A DNA stretch of 64,000 nucleotides from UBA11524 sp964383815. GTDB lineage: Bacteria; Bacillota; Clostridia; Christensenellales; Aristaeellaceae. The position numbers and the translations under genes were made by a program. Position 1 is the first letter of the stretch, and the number at the start of each line of letters is the position of its first letter. Positions 43,788-52,440 of this stretch are shown piece by piece. The DNA lies in NCBI GenBank assembly GCA_964383815.1, contig CAYLIC010000002.1, positions 65,746-129,745 on the forward strand, in the 5' to 3' direction. Below the pieces are notes generated by a model. The model did no database searches. It saw only the letters and a list, made by a program, of their open reading frames with translations, and was not told where the DNA came from.

Positions 43788-45563
43788 ATGAAGTGCCCAC
43801 AGTGCGGACAATGGAACCGGGCTTCCCTGCCCCATTGCATGAAATGCGGTGCACCCCTGGAGGCAGAGGACGCCGGCTTTCCCTCCTGGAAAACCACCCT
43901 CCGGGATGACCAGAAGGGCAAGGAGTATATCCGCGTAGACGAGGAAGGCCAGGCCAGCTCCACCCCGGACAGCCGCGACGCTCTGGCGGAGGAAATGGCG
44001 GAGCTGAAAAAGCGCAAGGCCCAGGGCAGCCGCGTTCAGCGGCAGATGCGCCAGGAAAGCGCCAGGCGCGGCGCCGCACCCTCCGCCATGACCATCCGCA
44101 CCCATGCCAGCGTGGACACCTTCTGGAACATGAACGACGACCCGCGCACCACCGTGCGTGTCAAGCGCCGCACCACCCAGGAGGAAACGCCCCAGACCCA
44201 CCAGGTCAACGAGGCCTGGCAGGAAGACCGCTCCTATGGTGCCCTGTGGCAGGAGCAGGAGATGTACGGCTCCTGGCAGCTGCCCCAGACCACCCAGTTC
44301 ACCGGCAAGCTGCCCAGCCGGGCCAGAGGCCTGCGGCACATTGTGCGCATCCTGGTGATTATTCTGGTGCTGGGCCTGTTGGGGTTAACGGCGTTCTTCG
44401 GCTACACCTATTTCAAAAACAAGGCGGAGGCCGACCGGGAGAAGAACCGGCCTTCCGTCACCGCGTCCATCAAGGATGACCTGGCTGCCCACACCATCCT
44501 TATTCCCGGCACGGATGGCCAGCAGATTTACATCAGGGAGCTGCACACCTCCTACATTGTCACAGGCGGCTTTGCCACAGTTCAGGTGGCTGACCACACC
44601 TGGTATGACGAGATTACCGACTATGTGGGCGAAACCATGGATGTGACCCTGACCCCCTATGTGAAAACAGCCGGAGGCCAGCAGAAACCCATGGAGCCGA
44701 TTGTTTACCAGATCAGCATTCCGCTGAGTCCCATCATCCTCAACACCCCGGACGGCCTGCGCACGGAGGTTTCCACCGCCATGTACAGCCTGAGCTTCAC
44801 CGTGCGGCCCGGCTCCACCGTTTATGTTAACGAAGAGGATGTGTCCGACACGGTGGACTCCGAGGATGGCGACTTTACCTACAACGCCACCGTGCAGCCC
44901 CAGGGCGACAACAACTTTGTCGTGCGGGTCCGCAGCCAGTATTGCCGGGAAAACACCATGACCGTCACCCTGTACCGCGAGCCCCAGGAGATCCCGCTGG
45001 ACCTTTCCGCAGACACCTATTCCTCCACCAGCAGCAAGGCCATTGAGATTCGCGCCACCACCCTGCCCGGTGCCGAGGTGGAGATCCTGACCCCCCATTC
45101 CGACCTGAACGTGACCAACCTGGAAACCACCGGCGCCTTCAGCTTCTATGCCCTGTTCGACCACTACGGGGACAACACGGTGACCATCACCGCCTCCTAC
45201 CCGGGAAAGAAAACCTCCACCGTGGAGTACAGCGTGTACTACATTCCCAACCCGGATGAATACACCCCCAAGGCCTGGCCCCTGACCGCCGCCGGCTACT
45301 CCGAGCTGCTGGCAAACAACACCGTCCGCACCGAGCGCAGCCAGGTCTACCTGGTGGAAGGCACCATTGCCGAAATCGTCAGCGATAAGCCGCAGATGGT
45401 TATTGTGTATACAGGCGAGGACGGTGTCAGCCAGCCTGTGCTGGTGGAGAATTTCTCCAAAACCACCTGGGAGCTGGGCAAGGCCTACCGCATTTATGCC
45501 GATGCCAATGGCACCTACTCCAGCATGCCGCGCCTGTCCGGCCGGTATACCTATGCGAAATAA
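43788..45563 (+). CDS. Zinc-ribbon single-pass membrane protein with large extracytoplasmic part
   Basis: 591 residues. The first 25 form a zinc ribbon, MKCPQCGQWNRASLPHCMKC, followed by a charged, Gln/Arg-rich cytoplasmic region of about 160 residues and one transmembrane helix (IVRILVIILVLGLLGLTAFF, about 184-205). The remaining 380 or so residues are strand-rich, with Ser/Thr and Asn-Thr stretches suggesting Ig-like repeats. The layout resembles proteins linking a cytoplasmic signal to the envelope. It lies 28 bases after the LCP gene. No precise function can be given. Confidence 0.8.
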   Translation: MKCPQCGQWNRASLPHCMKCGAPLEAEDAGFPSWKTTLRDDQKGKEYIRVDEEGQASSTPDSRDALAEEMAELKKRKAQGSRVQRQMRQESARRGAAPSAMTIRTHASVDTFWNMNDDPRTTVRVKRRTTQEETPQTHQVNEAWQEDRSYGALWQEQEMYGSWQLPQTTQFTGKLPSRARGLRHIVRILVIILVLGLLGLTAFFGYTYFKNKAEADREKNRPSVTASIKDDLAAHTILIPGTDGQQIYIRELHTSYIVTGGFATVQVADHTWYDEITDYVGETMDVTLTPYVKTAGGQQKPMEPIVYQISIPLSPIILNTPDGLRTEVSTAMYSLSFTVRPGSTVYVNEEDVSDTVDSEDGDFTYNATVQPQGDNNFVVRVRSQYCRENTMTVTLYREPQEIPLDLSADTYSSTSSKAIEIRATTLPGAEVEILTPHSDLNVTNLETTGAFSFYALFDHYGDNTVTITASYPGKKTSTVEYSVYYIPNPDEYTPKAWPLTAAGYSELLANNTVRTERSQVYLVEGTIAEIVSDKPQMVIVYTGEDGVSQPVLVENFSKTTWELGKAYRIYADANGTYSSMPRLSGRYTYAK

Positions 45564-45572
45564 GGAGCGCCT

Positions 45573-46325
45573 ATGAAGAAAGTATTTTCCCTGCTGCTTG
45601 CCCTGCTCATGCCCCTTGCCGCCCTGGCGGAGCCGCTCACCCTGGGTGCGGAGCTTTCCGGCACCGTGTACTACCCCGAGGGCAGCGATGCATCCACTGC
45701 GGAGTACATCTACCGCTACACCTACCCCACCGTGGCAGGCGAAGGCGATACGTGCCTGATGATTAACGAGTTCTATGCCTACCTGGTGTCCGATGCGCTG
45801 GGCTTTGCCGCGCCCATGGCGGCGGAGGAGGTTCACGGCAGCGGCGTGCAGGCCTACGCTACCATCACCAGCGAGGTCACCTGCAACAACGGCAGCTTCT
45901 TTTCCGTCAAGCTGCTGAACGAGTCCTTCACCGGCGCGGCTACCTCCAGCATCGTCAGCGGGCATGTGTTTGCCCTCGCCGGTGACAAGGCCGGCACCGT
46001 GGTCAGCCTGCCATACCTGCTGGGCATTCTCAGCGCCGGCGAAACCGACACCTGGCTCCTGGACCGTCAAACTGCCAAGGCCGATGCCATGGTGCGCAGC
46101 CTGGTGTGGCAGGTGATTCAGGATCAGCTGTCCGGCGGCGATGTGGCCTACTATGACGACCTGACCTACGAAACCTTTGAAAGCTGCTTCTACCCGGAGG
46201 AGGACTACTACCTGGACGCAGACGGCAACCCGGTGTTCTTCCTGCAGGAAGGCACCGTGGCCCCCGTGGCGGAAGGCGCGCTGTACTTCCCCTTCACCCT
46301 GGAGGAGCTGCTGGACGAAATCTGA
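45573..46325 (+). CDS. Exported DUF3298-like protein
   Basis: 250 residues with signal peptide MKKVFSLLLALLMPLAALA. The C-terminal part contains CFYPEEDYYLDADGNPVFFL followed by a hydrophobic F-P-F strand, resembling the DUF3298 domain found in RsiV-type extracytoplasmic proteins. There is no transmembrane anchor, so it is secreted or periplasm-facing. It starts nine bases after the zinc-ribbon gene and precedes a strong terminator, completing the LCP operon. Confidence 0.72.
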   Translation: MKKVFSLLLALLMPLAALAEPLTLGAELSGTVYYPEGSDASTAEYIYRYTYPTVAGEGDTCLMINEFYAYLVSDALGFAAPMAAEEVHGSGVQAYATITSEVTCNNGSFFSVKLLNESFTGAATSSIVSGHVFALAGDKAGTVVSLPYLLGILSAGETDTWLLDRQTAKADAMVRSLVWQVIQDQLSGGDVAYYDDLTYETFESCFYPEEDYYLDADGNPVFFLQEGTVAPVAEGALYFPFTLEELLDEI

Positions 46326-46331
46326 CACGCA

Positions 46332-46364
46332 AAGGAGCCTGCCATGGCGGCAGGCTCCTTGTTT
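46332..46364 (+). terminator. Strong terminator of the LCP operon
   Basis: Perfect 12-base arms AAGGAGCCTGCC (46332-46343) and GGCAGGCTCCTT (46349-46360), then GTTTT. Confidence 0.85.
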
Positions 46365-46430
46365 TGTCCAGCAAACCACAAAAACACCATAAGAACAAGA
46401 ATTACCCCTGGAAGCACCCTGCCGCAAGGC

Positions 46431-46458
46431 TTGACAACCCATCATTCAACAGTATAAT
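46431..46458 (+). promoter_or_regulatory. Consensus sigma-A promoter for ilvE
   Basis: -35 TTGACA (46431-46436), 16-base spacer, -10 TATAAT (46453-46458). A small hairpin CCTGCCGAAGGTCGGCAGG lies in the leader. Confidence 0.88.
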
Positions 46459-46528
46459 AGAAGAATACACGGGAAAAAGCGTGTTTCCTGCCGAAGGTCG
46501 GCAGGCATGAAGCGGAGGCGTTTTGAGC

Positions 46529-47596
46529 ATGCAGGAGATTAAGGTCACCCTTTCCACGAACCTCAGGCAGAAGCCCCAGGATGAATCCCAGCTGGGCTTC
46601 GGACGCATTTTTACGGATCATATGTTCCTGATGAACTACACCGAGGGAACCGGCTGGCACGACCCCCGCATCGTTCCCTATGGCAATTTCTCCATGGATC
46701 CCGCCAGCATGGTGCTGCACTATGGTCAGGCGATTTTCGAGGGCACCAAGGCCTATCGCCGTGCCGATGGCGGCATCCAGCTGTTCCGGCCCCAGGCCAA
46801 CATGGCCCGCATGTCCTCCAGCGCCAGGCGTATGTGCATGCCTGCCCTGGATGAGGAGCTGGCTTTGGCAGGCCTGAAGAAGCTGATTGAAATTGAAAAG
46901 GACTGGGTTCCCCACCAGGAAGGCACCAGCCTGTACATCCGTCCCACCATGATTTCTCAGGATGTGCAGCTGGGCGTCCATGCCTCCAAGACCTACCTGT
47001 TCTACATCATTCTCTCCCCCGTGGGCGCCTATTACAAAGAGGGTCTGAAGCCCGTGGGCATCTATGTGGAGGATGCCTATGTCCGTGCCGTTCGCGGCGG
47101 CGTGGGCTTCACCAAGTGCGCCGGCAACTATGCTGCCTCCATCCTGGCAGGCGAAATTGCCGCCACCAAGGGGTATGCCCAGGTGCTGTGGCTGGACGGC
47201 GTGGAGCAGCGCTACATTGAAGAAGTGGGCGCCATGAACATGATGTTCGCCTATGGCAACAAGATTGTGACCCCCATGCTGAATGGCTCCATCCTGCCTG
47301 GCATCACCCGCAACAGCGTGCTGACCCTGGCCGCCCAGCTGGGCTACGATGTGGAGGAAAAGCGCATCGCCATTGATGAGGTGTTTGCCGACATCAAGTC
47401 CGGCAAGTGCACGGAGGCCTTTGGCACCGGCACGGCGGCGGTCATTTCCCCTGTGGGCGAGCTGTGCTGGAAGGACGAAAAGCTCACCGTGGGCGATGGC
47501 AACATCGGCCCTGTGGCCCAGAAGCTGTACGATACGCTGACCGGCATCCAGACAGGCAAGCTGGCCGACGAGAACAACTGGATTGTTAAACTGTAA
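46529..47596 (+). CDS. ilvE: Branched-chain amino acid aminotransferase
   Basis: 355 residues. PLP fold-type IV enzyme: IVPYGNFSMDPASMVLHYGQ, FEGTKAYRRADGGIQLFRP, the Schiff-base lysine region VRAVRGGVGFTKCAGNYAAS, and EEVGAMNMMFAYG. It carries out the last step of Leu, Ile and Val synthesis and the first of their breakdown. A TTG at 46523 is an alternative start, but the ATG at 46529 is better spaced (ten bases) from GGAGG. Confidence 0.95.
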   Translation: MQEIKVTLSTNLRQKPQDESQLGFGRIFTDHMFLMNYTEGTGWHDPRIVPYGNFSMDPASMVLHYGQAIFEGTKAYRRADGGIQLFRPQANMARMSSSARRMCMPALDEELALAGLKKLIEIEKDWVPHQEGTSLYIRPTMISQDVQLGVHASKTYLFYIILSPVGAYYKEGLKPVGIYVEDAYVRAVRGGVGFTKCAGNYAASILAGEIAATKGYAQVLWLDGVEQRYIEEVGAMNMMFAYGNKIVTPMLNGSILPGITRNSVLTLAAQLGYDVEEKRIAIDEVFADIKSGKCTEAFGTGTAAVISPVGELCWKDEKLTVGDGNIGPVAQKLYDTLTGIQTGKLADENNWIVKL

Positions 47597-47631
47597 AAAC
47601 CCCGCTTGCCCAAAGCGGGTAAGGAGGTTTC

Positions 47632-48675
47632 ATGCTAAGGGAAACCAACGTGCACACCCTGCACTGGGCCGACAAAACCATGAGCGTTATGAAGGCGCGT
47701 CAGCTGGAGGCCTGCGAGGCCCGGCTGGCTGCGCTGCCGGATTTCGGCCTGTTTGACGGGTGCGACCAGAGCAATGTGGAGGAGCTGTGGGCCATCAGCT
47801 TTGATGCCCAGGAGCAGCCCATTCCCACCGAGCTGCACACCCCGCGCCAGTTGCAGGCCCAGGTGCTGGCCCTTTTGCCGGCAGAGGCCGCGCTGCTCTC
47901 CCCGGAGGAGCACCAGCTGGTGGAGCGCATCCTGGCCCTGGAGGGTGAGGCGGAGCTGCTGGACTGGGAGGAAAGCAGCGCTGCGGAGGCCCTGGCCCGC
48001 CGCCTGTGGTGCACCGTGACCCGGGAGGAGGACAGGGTGTTTGTCCGCCTGCCCAGGGAGCTGGCGGTGCCGCTGCAGCTCATCACCTCCTCCAAGGCCC
48101 ATGAGGAGCTGCGGGACAAGCTCTACCGGTACGATGCGACCATTCGCGGGCTGCTGTACATCGGCGGGCTGCTCCACGCAGGCGAACCCATGCGCCACCT
48201 GATGGTGGACGTGCTGCAGGACTCCTATGCTGCCAATCCCACCCTGGCCCGGCGCTACCTGCGCACCACCTACGACTATACCTACGACGGCACCGGGCAG
48301 ATGCTCCTGCTGCACCCGGGCCTGGCAGAGCCGGAGCAGCTGCTGAAGCGGCTTGTCATCCGCCCGGATACCCGCCTGGAAATGGACGAGAAGGACATGC
48401 TTGGCGCCATGAGCGGCCTGCTGCCGGAGGAGAAACCCCTGTTTGAGATGATGTATGGCCTGCTGCTGGGCGCCGTGCGGCCTGAAATCTCCGTGGAGGA
48501 GGCCGTGGAGGACCTGCGCATGCTGGCCAAGCAGGGTGTGAGCCTGCAGGAAATGAACGCCGTGCTGGGCACGCTGCTCACCGTGCAGCCCACAGGCCCC
48601 ATGCTGGATGGCGTGGCGCGCCTGCATATGCAAACGCCCCGGTGGGGTACCATGCGCACAGGAGTGGTGCAGTGA
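47632..48675 (+). CDS. Protein of unknown function
   Basis: 347 residues, soluble, acidic and largely helical, very rich in Leu, Glu and Ala. It begins MLRETNVHTLHWADKTMSVM and includes PAEAALLSPEEHQLVERILA and RGLLYIGGLLHAGEPMRHLM. There is no signal peptide, membrane helix or catalytic motif I recognise. AGGAGG precedes the ATG. The gene abuts the next (stop TGA directly followed by ATG), so its expression is coupled to a pseudouridine synthase; this does not establish a role in RNA modification. Confidence 0.8.
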   Translation: MLRETNVHTLHWADKTMSVMKARQLEACEARLAALPDFGLFDGCDQSNVEELWAISFDAQEQPIPTELHTPRQLQAQVLALLPAEAALLSPEEHQLVERILALEGEAELLDWEESSAAEALARRLWCTVTREEDRVFVRLPRELAVPLQLITSSKAHEELRDKLYRYDATIRGLLYIGGLLHAGEPMRHLMVDVLQDSYAANPTLARRYLRTTYDYTYDGTGQMLLLHPGLAEPEQLLKRLVIRPDTRLEMDEKDMLGAMSGLLPEEKPLFEMMYGLLLGAVRPEISVEEAVEDLRMLAKQGVSLQEMNAVLGTLLTVQPTGPMLDGVARLHMQTPRWGTMRTGVVQ

Positions 48676-49542
48676 ATGGCGTATTATGAATGGAAAGTAC
48701 CTGATACGGCGGAGGGACAGCGGCTGGACGCATGCCTCCGCCGCTTTTTGCCGGAGCTTCTCCCCCATGTGCTCCGCGCCAGCTTTCAGCGCCGGGATGT
48801 GAAGCTGGACGGCAAGCGCGTGAAGCCGGACGTCCGCGTTTCCGCCGGGCAGCTGGTGCAGGTCTACTGTGCCGAGCCTTCCGCGCCGCCGGTGGACGTG
48901 GTGTATGAGGATGACGATGTGCTGCTGCTGAACAAGCGGGCAGGCATCAGCGTGGAGCCGGATGAAAAGGGCGGCGCCTGCCTGACAGAGCAGGCTCACA
49001 AGCACCTTTTGCGCACCGACCCTGCCGCCCAGGCGCCCAGGCCTTGCCACCGGCTGGACAACCAGACCTGCGGGCTGATCCTCTTCGCCAAGCATGACCG
49101 GGCGGAGGAGATCCTGCTGCAGGCCTTCAGGGAGCGCACCATGGACAAGCGCTACATCTGCCTGGTTCGCGGGATGATGAAGCCACCTGCCGCCACCTGC
49201 CGGGCCTTCCTGCTGAAGGACGCCCAGGCCGCCCGGGTCACCATTCTCGATCACCCCGCGCCCGGCGCAAAGCCCATTGCCACCGCCTATGAAACCCTCG
49301 AGAGCGGGCCTGTCAGCCGCCTGCGCGTGCACCTGCTGACGGGCCGCACCCATCAAATCCGCGCCCACCTGGCTGCCCTGGGGCATCCCCTTCTGGGTGA
49401 TGATGTGTATGGCGACCGCGCCTTCAACCGGCAAAACCATGCAAGGCGGCTCATGCTCTGCGCCGCATCGCTAACGCTGGATACCGGCGGTCAGCTGCCC
49501 CGGCTGGACGGCAGAACCTTCACCATCGATTGTCCTTTTTAA
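48676..49542 (+). CDS. RluD-family rRNA pseudouridine synthase
   Basis: 288 residues: an N-terminal S4-like RNA-binding domain (about 1-75, AGQLVQVYCA), then the catalytic domain with PCHRLDNQTCGLILFAK, which holds the conserved Asp, and GRTHQIRAHLAALGHPLLGD. It belongs to the RluA/RluC/RluD group; the exact uridine target cannot be read. The ATG abuts the upstream stop codon. Confidence 0.9.
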   Translation: MAYYEWKVPDTAEGQRLDACLRRFLPELLPHVLRASFQRRDVKLDGKRVKPDVRVSAGQLVQVYCAEPSAPPVDVVYEDDDVLLLNKRAGISVEPDEKGGACLTEQAHKHLLRTDPAAQAPRPCHRLDNQTCGLILFAKHDRAEEILLQAFRERTMDKRYICLVRGMMKPPAATCRAFLLKDAQAARVTILDHPAPGAKPIATAYETLESGPVSRLRVHLLTGRTHQIRAHLAALGHPLLGDDVYGDRAFNRQNHARRLMLCAASLTLDTGGQLPRLDGRTFTIDCPF

Positions 49543-49543
49543 G

Positions 49544-49568
49544 TCAGCCCTCTGCGGCTGATTTTTTT
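49544..49568 (+). terminator. Terminator after the pseudouridine synthase gene
   Basis: Arms TCAGCC (49544-49549) and GGCTGA (49556-49561), then seven T. Confidence 0.75.
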
Positions 49569-49634
49569 GTGTCACCGTATAAAAACCTACCCAGCCGGGC
49601 ATGCTGTGTGCATCAACAAAGGAGGCGCATGCCC

Positions 49635-50675
49635 ATGACCCGCGGCTGGTCACCCACACCTGCACCCCGGCGCAAGCTGCGCTGGTGGATGTTCCTTCCC
49701 CTGGTGCTGCTGCTGTTCCTTCCCCGCCCGGCCCGGGTGGACACCCACGCGCCGCCGGAGGCCGCACCCACGCCCACAGAGGCGCCGCTGCCCGCCTGCG
49801 TGCAGCCAGGCCTGCCCCAGGTGGAAACCCGGCAAGCTGCCTACACCACTCAGGCGCTGCTCCAGGGCCGCCTGCTGCTGGTGGACGAGGCACACCCCCT
49901 GCCGGAAGGCTACACACCACCGGACACCTTCGGCGTATTGCGCCACACCCAAGGCCGGGTGGAGTGCCGGGATCTTTCCGCCGTTTCCGGGGAGGACACC
50001 CTCCAGGCCTTAACCGACCTTTTCGCCGCCGCCCGGCAGGCCCGGTATGTGCAGTTTGCCGTGTTTGCCGGCACCCGCTCTGCCCAGCAGCAGCGCATAT
50101 GGCTGACGGACACCCTGGCTGCCTTCGCCCGGGACATGCCCATGGCTGCCGCCCTGGAGGCCGCCGTGGACGCCGTGGGCAATGTGGGCTGCAGCGAGCA
50201 TCAGCTGCCCTGGGCGGTGGACATCCGCCAGTGCCCCATATGGAACGGCGCGCCCCTGTGCCAGCCTTTCGAGGCAACGCCTGCAGGCCGCTGGCTGGCG
50301 GAGCACTGCTGGGAGCATGGGTTCATCCGCCGCTGGCCCGGCGCACTGCCTGCCGACCACTGCTGCCGGGCCTATCACCTGCGCTATGTGGGCAAGGCTC
50401 ACGCCATGCTGTTGCACGCCCTGGATGCCACCCTGGAGGAATACCTGGCCTTGCTCCACCGGCACGGCGCGCTGACCCTCTATGACGAAAGCGGCGCTCC
50501 CCTGGCTGCAGCCGTATGCCTGCCAGCCGGAGAGCGCCAAACCCTGTTCACTTTGCCTTCCGCCCAGGTGGAGGACGCCTCCCTGGACAATACGGGCTAT
50601 GCGGTGGTTGCCTGCCTGTTCAGCACAGGCGGCGAGGCTTCCCAGGCCACAGCACCCAGCCTGCCCGGCCTATGA
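49635..50675 (+). CDS. VanY-type D-alanyl-D-alanine carboxypeptidase (M15B)
   Basis: 346 residues from the ATG at 49635; an ATG six bases upstream sits too close to the GGAGG site. One N-terminal membrane anchor (WWMFLPLVLLLFLP), then a Pro/Thr-rich linker, then a peptidase domain with the zinc motif CSEHQLPWAVDI (SxHxxxxAxD) and YHLRYVGKAHA, the counterpart of the family's HxRYVG. It trims peptidoglycan stem peptides outside the membrane. There are no van resistance genes nearby. Its 3' end overlaps convergent lepB by 56 bases. Confidence 0.87.
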   Translation: MTRGWSPTPAPRRKLRWWMFLPLVLLLFLPRPARVDTHAPPEAAPTPTEAPLPACVQPGLPQVETRQAAYTTQALLQGRLLLVDEAHPLPEGYTPPDTFGVLRHTQGRVECRDLSAVSGEDTLQALTDLFAAARQARYVQFAVFAGTRSAQQQRIWLTDTLAAFARDMPMAAALEAAVDAVGNVGCSEHQLPWAVDIRQCPIWNGAPLCQPFEATPAGRWLAEHCWEHGFIRRWPGALPADHCCRAYHLRYVGKAHAMLLHALDATLEEYLALLHRHGALTLYDESGAPLAAAVCLPAGERQTLFTLPSAQVEDASLDNTGYAVVACLFSTGGEASQATAPSLPGL

Positions 50676-51138
50676 TGTCCTTTCTGCGGATAGGCCCCAC
50701 ACGTCTGCTGTCGTTGGAGCTGTCCCGGTTATCCCCCATGAGGAAGTATTCATCCGCGCCCAGGGTTACAGGCTCCCGGTTCTGCTTCCATTGGGTGCAG
50801 CTTTCGCTGAGGTACGGCTCCTGCAAGGGTTCGCCGTCCACATGCACCACACCCTCCACCAGGGATACACTTTCCCCGGGCAGGCCGATGACCCGCTTCA
50901 CAAAGCACTGGCGGATGATTTTGTGCTTGCCCGCATACCGGCCCGGAAAGTGACAGATGACCACATCACCCCGCTGCGGCGCACCGATGCGGCAGGCCCA
51001 CCTGTTCACCAGCAGGATGCACCCATTCTCCAGCGTATCCCGCATGCTGCCACCCCTGACCCGCACCAGCTCCACCACGAAAAGCCGCAGCAGCGCCGCA
51101 AGGCTCAGGCACAGCAGAAGCCACAGCACATCCCTCAT
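50620..51138 (-). CDS. lepB: Type I signal peptidase
   Basis: 172 residues. One N-terminal membrane helix (VLWLLLCLSLAALLRLFVV), catalytic Ser in VRGGSMRDTLENG, catalytic Lys in KRVIGLPGES, and the box E motif GDNRDSSNDSR. It cleaves signal peptides from exported proteins, such as the several in this window. The start overlaps the DUF951 stop by ATGA, and the 3' end overlaps the VanY-type gene. Confidence 0.93.
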   Translation of the reverse strand: MRDVLWLLLCLSLAALLRLFVVELVRVRGGSMRDTLENGCILLVNRWACRIGAPQRGDVVICHFPGRYAGKHKIIRQCFVKRVIGLPGESVSLVEGVVHVDGEPLQEPYLSESCTQWKQNREPVTLGADEYFLMGDNRDSSNDSRRVGPIRRKDIIGRAGWVLWPGKPRRLC

Positions 51139-51341
51139 GCGGGTTCAGGCCCCTGTGCCAGCACCTTTTTCCGCCGCTTGAGAAAGGTTTCCCTGTCCAT
51201 CATCACAATGCGCCCGCAGCCGCTGCACTTAATCTTGATGTCTGCGCCCGTGCGGATCACCGTCCACTCGCTGGAGCCGCAGGGGTGCTGCTTGCGGGTT
51301 TGCACCACATCCCCCAGGCGAATTTCCTGCACTTCTGCCAT
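51135..51341 (-). CDS. DUF951 small zinc-ribbon-like protein
   Basis: 68 residues from the ATG at 51341 (GAGGAGAG site). DUF951 features: VQEIRLGDVVQTRKQHPCGS, WTVIRTGADIKIKCSGCGRI and VMMDRETFLKRRKKV. The Cys residues (PCGS, CSGCG) could bind zinc. The family is widespread in Bacillota and often lies near ribosome- or chromosome-maintenance genes, but its role is unknown. It is first in a two-gene operon with lepB. Confidence 0.9.
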   Translation of the reverse strand: MAEVQEIRLGDVVQTRKQHPCGSSEWTVIRTGADIKIKCSGCGRIVMMDRETFLKRRKKVLAQGPEPA

Positions 51342-51371
51342 GCGTATCTCTCCTCGGTATGGAATATGCCT

Positions 51372-51400
51372 ATTATACCGTCTTTCGGCCCAATGTGCAA
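51372..51400 (-). promoter_or_regulatory. Sigma-A promoter for DUF951-lepB
   Basis: Minus-strand -35 TTGCAC (51395-51400), 17-base spacer, -10 TATAAT (51372-51377). Confidence 0.8.
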
Positions 51401-51411
51401 GAAAATCCGCC

Positions 51412-51440
51412 TTGCTTATTTCCGCCCGGGTGGCTATAAT
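51412..51440 (+). promoter_or_regulatory. Sigma-A promoter for murI
   Basis: -35 TTGCTT (51412-51417), 17-base spacer, -10 TATAAT (51435-51440); divergent from the DUF951 promoter. Confidence 0.8.
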
Positions 51441-51468
51441 AGAAGCATCACAGGAAGGAGGCGCACCC

Positions 51469-52224
51469 ATGCCCGACCGGTTTTCCCCCATTGGCGTGTT
51501 CGACAGCGGCGTTGGCGGCATCAGCGTTCTGAGTGAATTGGTTCGCTGCCTGCCCGGGGAGGATTTTCTCTACTACGGCGACACCCTTCACGCACCCTAC
51601 GGCACCAAGTCCCAGGGCGAGGTGCTGGCCTATGTCCGAGGGGTGATGAACCACCTGATGGCACAGGATGTGAAGGCCGTGGTCATCGCCTGCAATACCG
51701 CCACCAGCGTGGCAGCTGCCACCCTCCGGCAGGAGCTTTCCCTGCCCATTATCGGCATGGAGCCTGCCCTGAAGCCTGCATCCGAAATGCGCCACGGCGG
51801 GCAGATTCTCGTTCTTGCCACACCCATGACCCTGCGCCTGCCCAAGTTCCAGGCCCTGTACGCCCGGTATGGCGAGGGTGCCGTTCCCCTGCCCTGTCCC
51901 GGGCTGATGGAGCTGGTGGAGCAGCAGGCCTTCGACCAGGCCAGCCGGTACCTGGCGGAGCTTTTCTCCCCCTATGATATGGCGCAGGTGGATGCCATTG
52001 TGCTTGGCTGCACCCATTATGTGTTTCTGCGCCCGTGCCTGCAGCAGCTTCTTCCGCCCCATGTGCTGGTCCTGGACGGCAATGCAGGCACCGCCCGCCA
52101 GCTGCACCGGGTGCTGGAAGCCCGGCACCTGCTGAACGACCGGGGCGGGAGCATCCGCTTTGAAACCAGCGGCGACCGGGCCACCGTGCTGCCGCTTCTG
52201 GCTCAGCTGCTGGCCCGGGCATAG
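51469..52224 (+). CDS. murI: Glutamate racemase
   Basis: 251 residues from the ATG at 51469 (AGGAGG site). Racemase signatures: IGVFDSGVGGISVLSEL, first catalytic Cys in VVIACNTATSVAAA, second in DAIVLGCTHYVFLRP. It makes D-glutamate for peptidoglycan. It is monocistronic between its own promoter and a long-looped terminator. Confidence 0.94.
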   Translation: MPDRFSPIGVFDSGVGGISVLSELVRCLPGEDFLYYGDTLHAPYGTKSQGEVLAYVRGVMNHLMAQDVKAVVIACNTATSVAAATLRQELSLPIIGMEPALKPASEMRHGGQILVLATPMTLRLPKFQALYARYGEGAVPLPCPGLMELVEQQAFDQASRYLAELFSPYDMAQVDAIVLGCTHYVFLRPCLQQLLPPHVLVLDGNAGTARQLHRVLEARHLLNDRGGSIRFETSGDRATVLPLLAQLLARA

Positions 52225-52280
52225 GCTCATCATGTGCTTTCTGGGCATTGCATCGCCAAAAAGATAAAATAAAACTTATC

Positions 52281-52337
52281 AAAAACTGCCAAAGATACGT
52301 TTTGCTGAAAAAACAGGCTTTTCTTTTGGCAGTTTTT
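52281..52337 (+). terminator. Long-loop terminator after murI
   Basis: Arms AAAAACTGCCAAAG (52281-52294) and CTTTTGGCAGTTTTT (52323-52337), with a loop of about 28 bases. The T-run runs into the promoter of the next gene. Confidence 0.7.
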
Positions 52338-52338
52338 A

Positions 52339-52347
52339 TGGTATGAT
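52339..52347 (+). promoter_or_regulatory. Extended -10 promoter for the EF-G paralogue
   Basis: TGGTATGAT at 52339-52347, starting two bases after the terminator T-run; the leader to the ATG at 52441 is about 87 bases. Confidence 0.6.
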
Positions 52348-52440
52348 GTTCTCAACGTATATGGAGCGGCACAGGCCTGTATTCTTCAATATACCAGGGT
52401 CTGTCCCCACGTTCAAAAATCATACGAGGAGGAACATATC

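Noticed and set aside
47601..47619. Hairpin CCCGCTT/AAGCGGG between ilvE and the next gene as a terminator
   Set aside because: It has no T-run and is followed directly by the AGGAGG of the next gene, so it is not a standard terminator; read-through is likely.
49635..50675. Part of a vancomycin resistance cluster
   Set aside because: Only a VanY-type peptidase is present; vanHAX, vanR and vanS are absent, and such peptidases are common in wall turnover.
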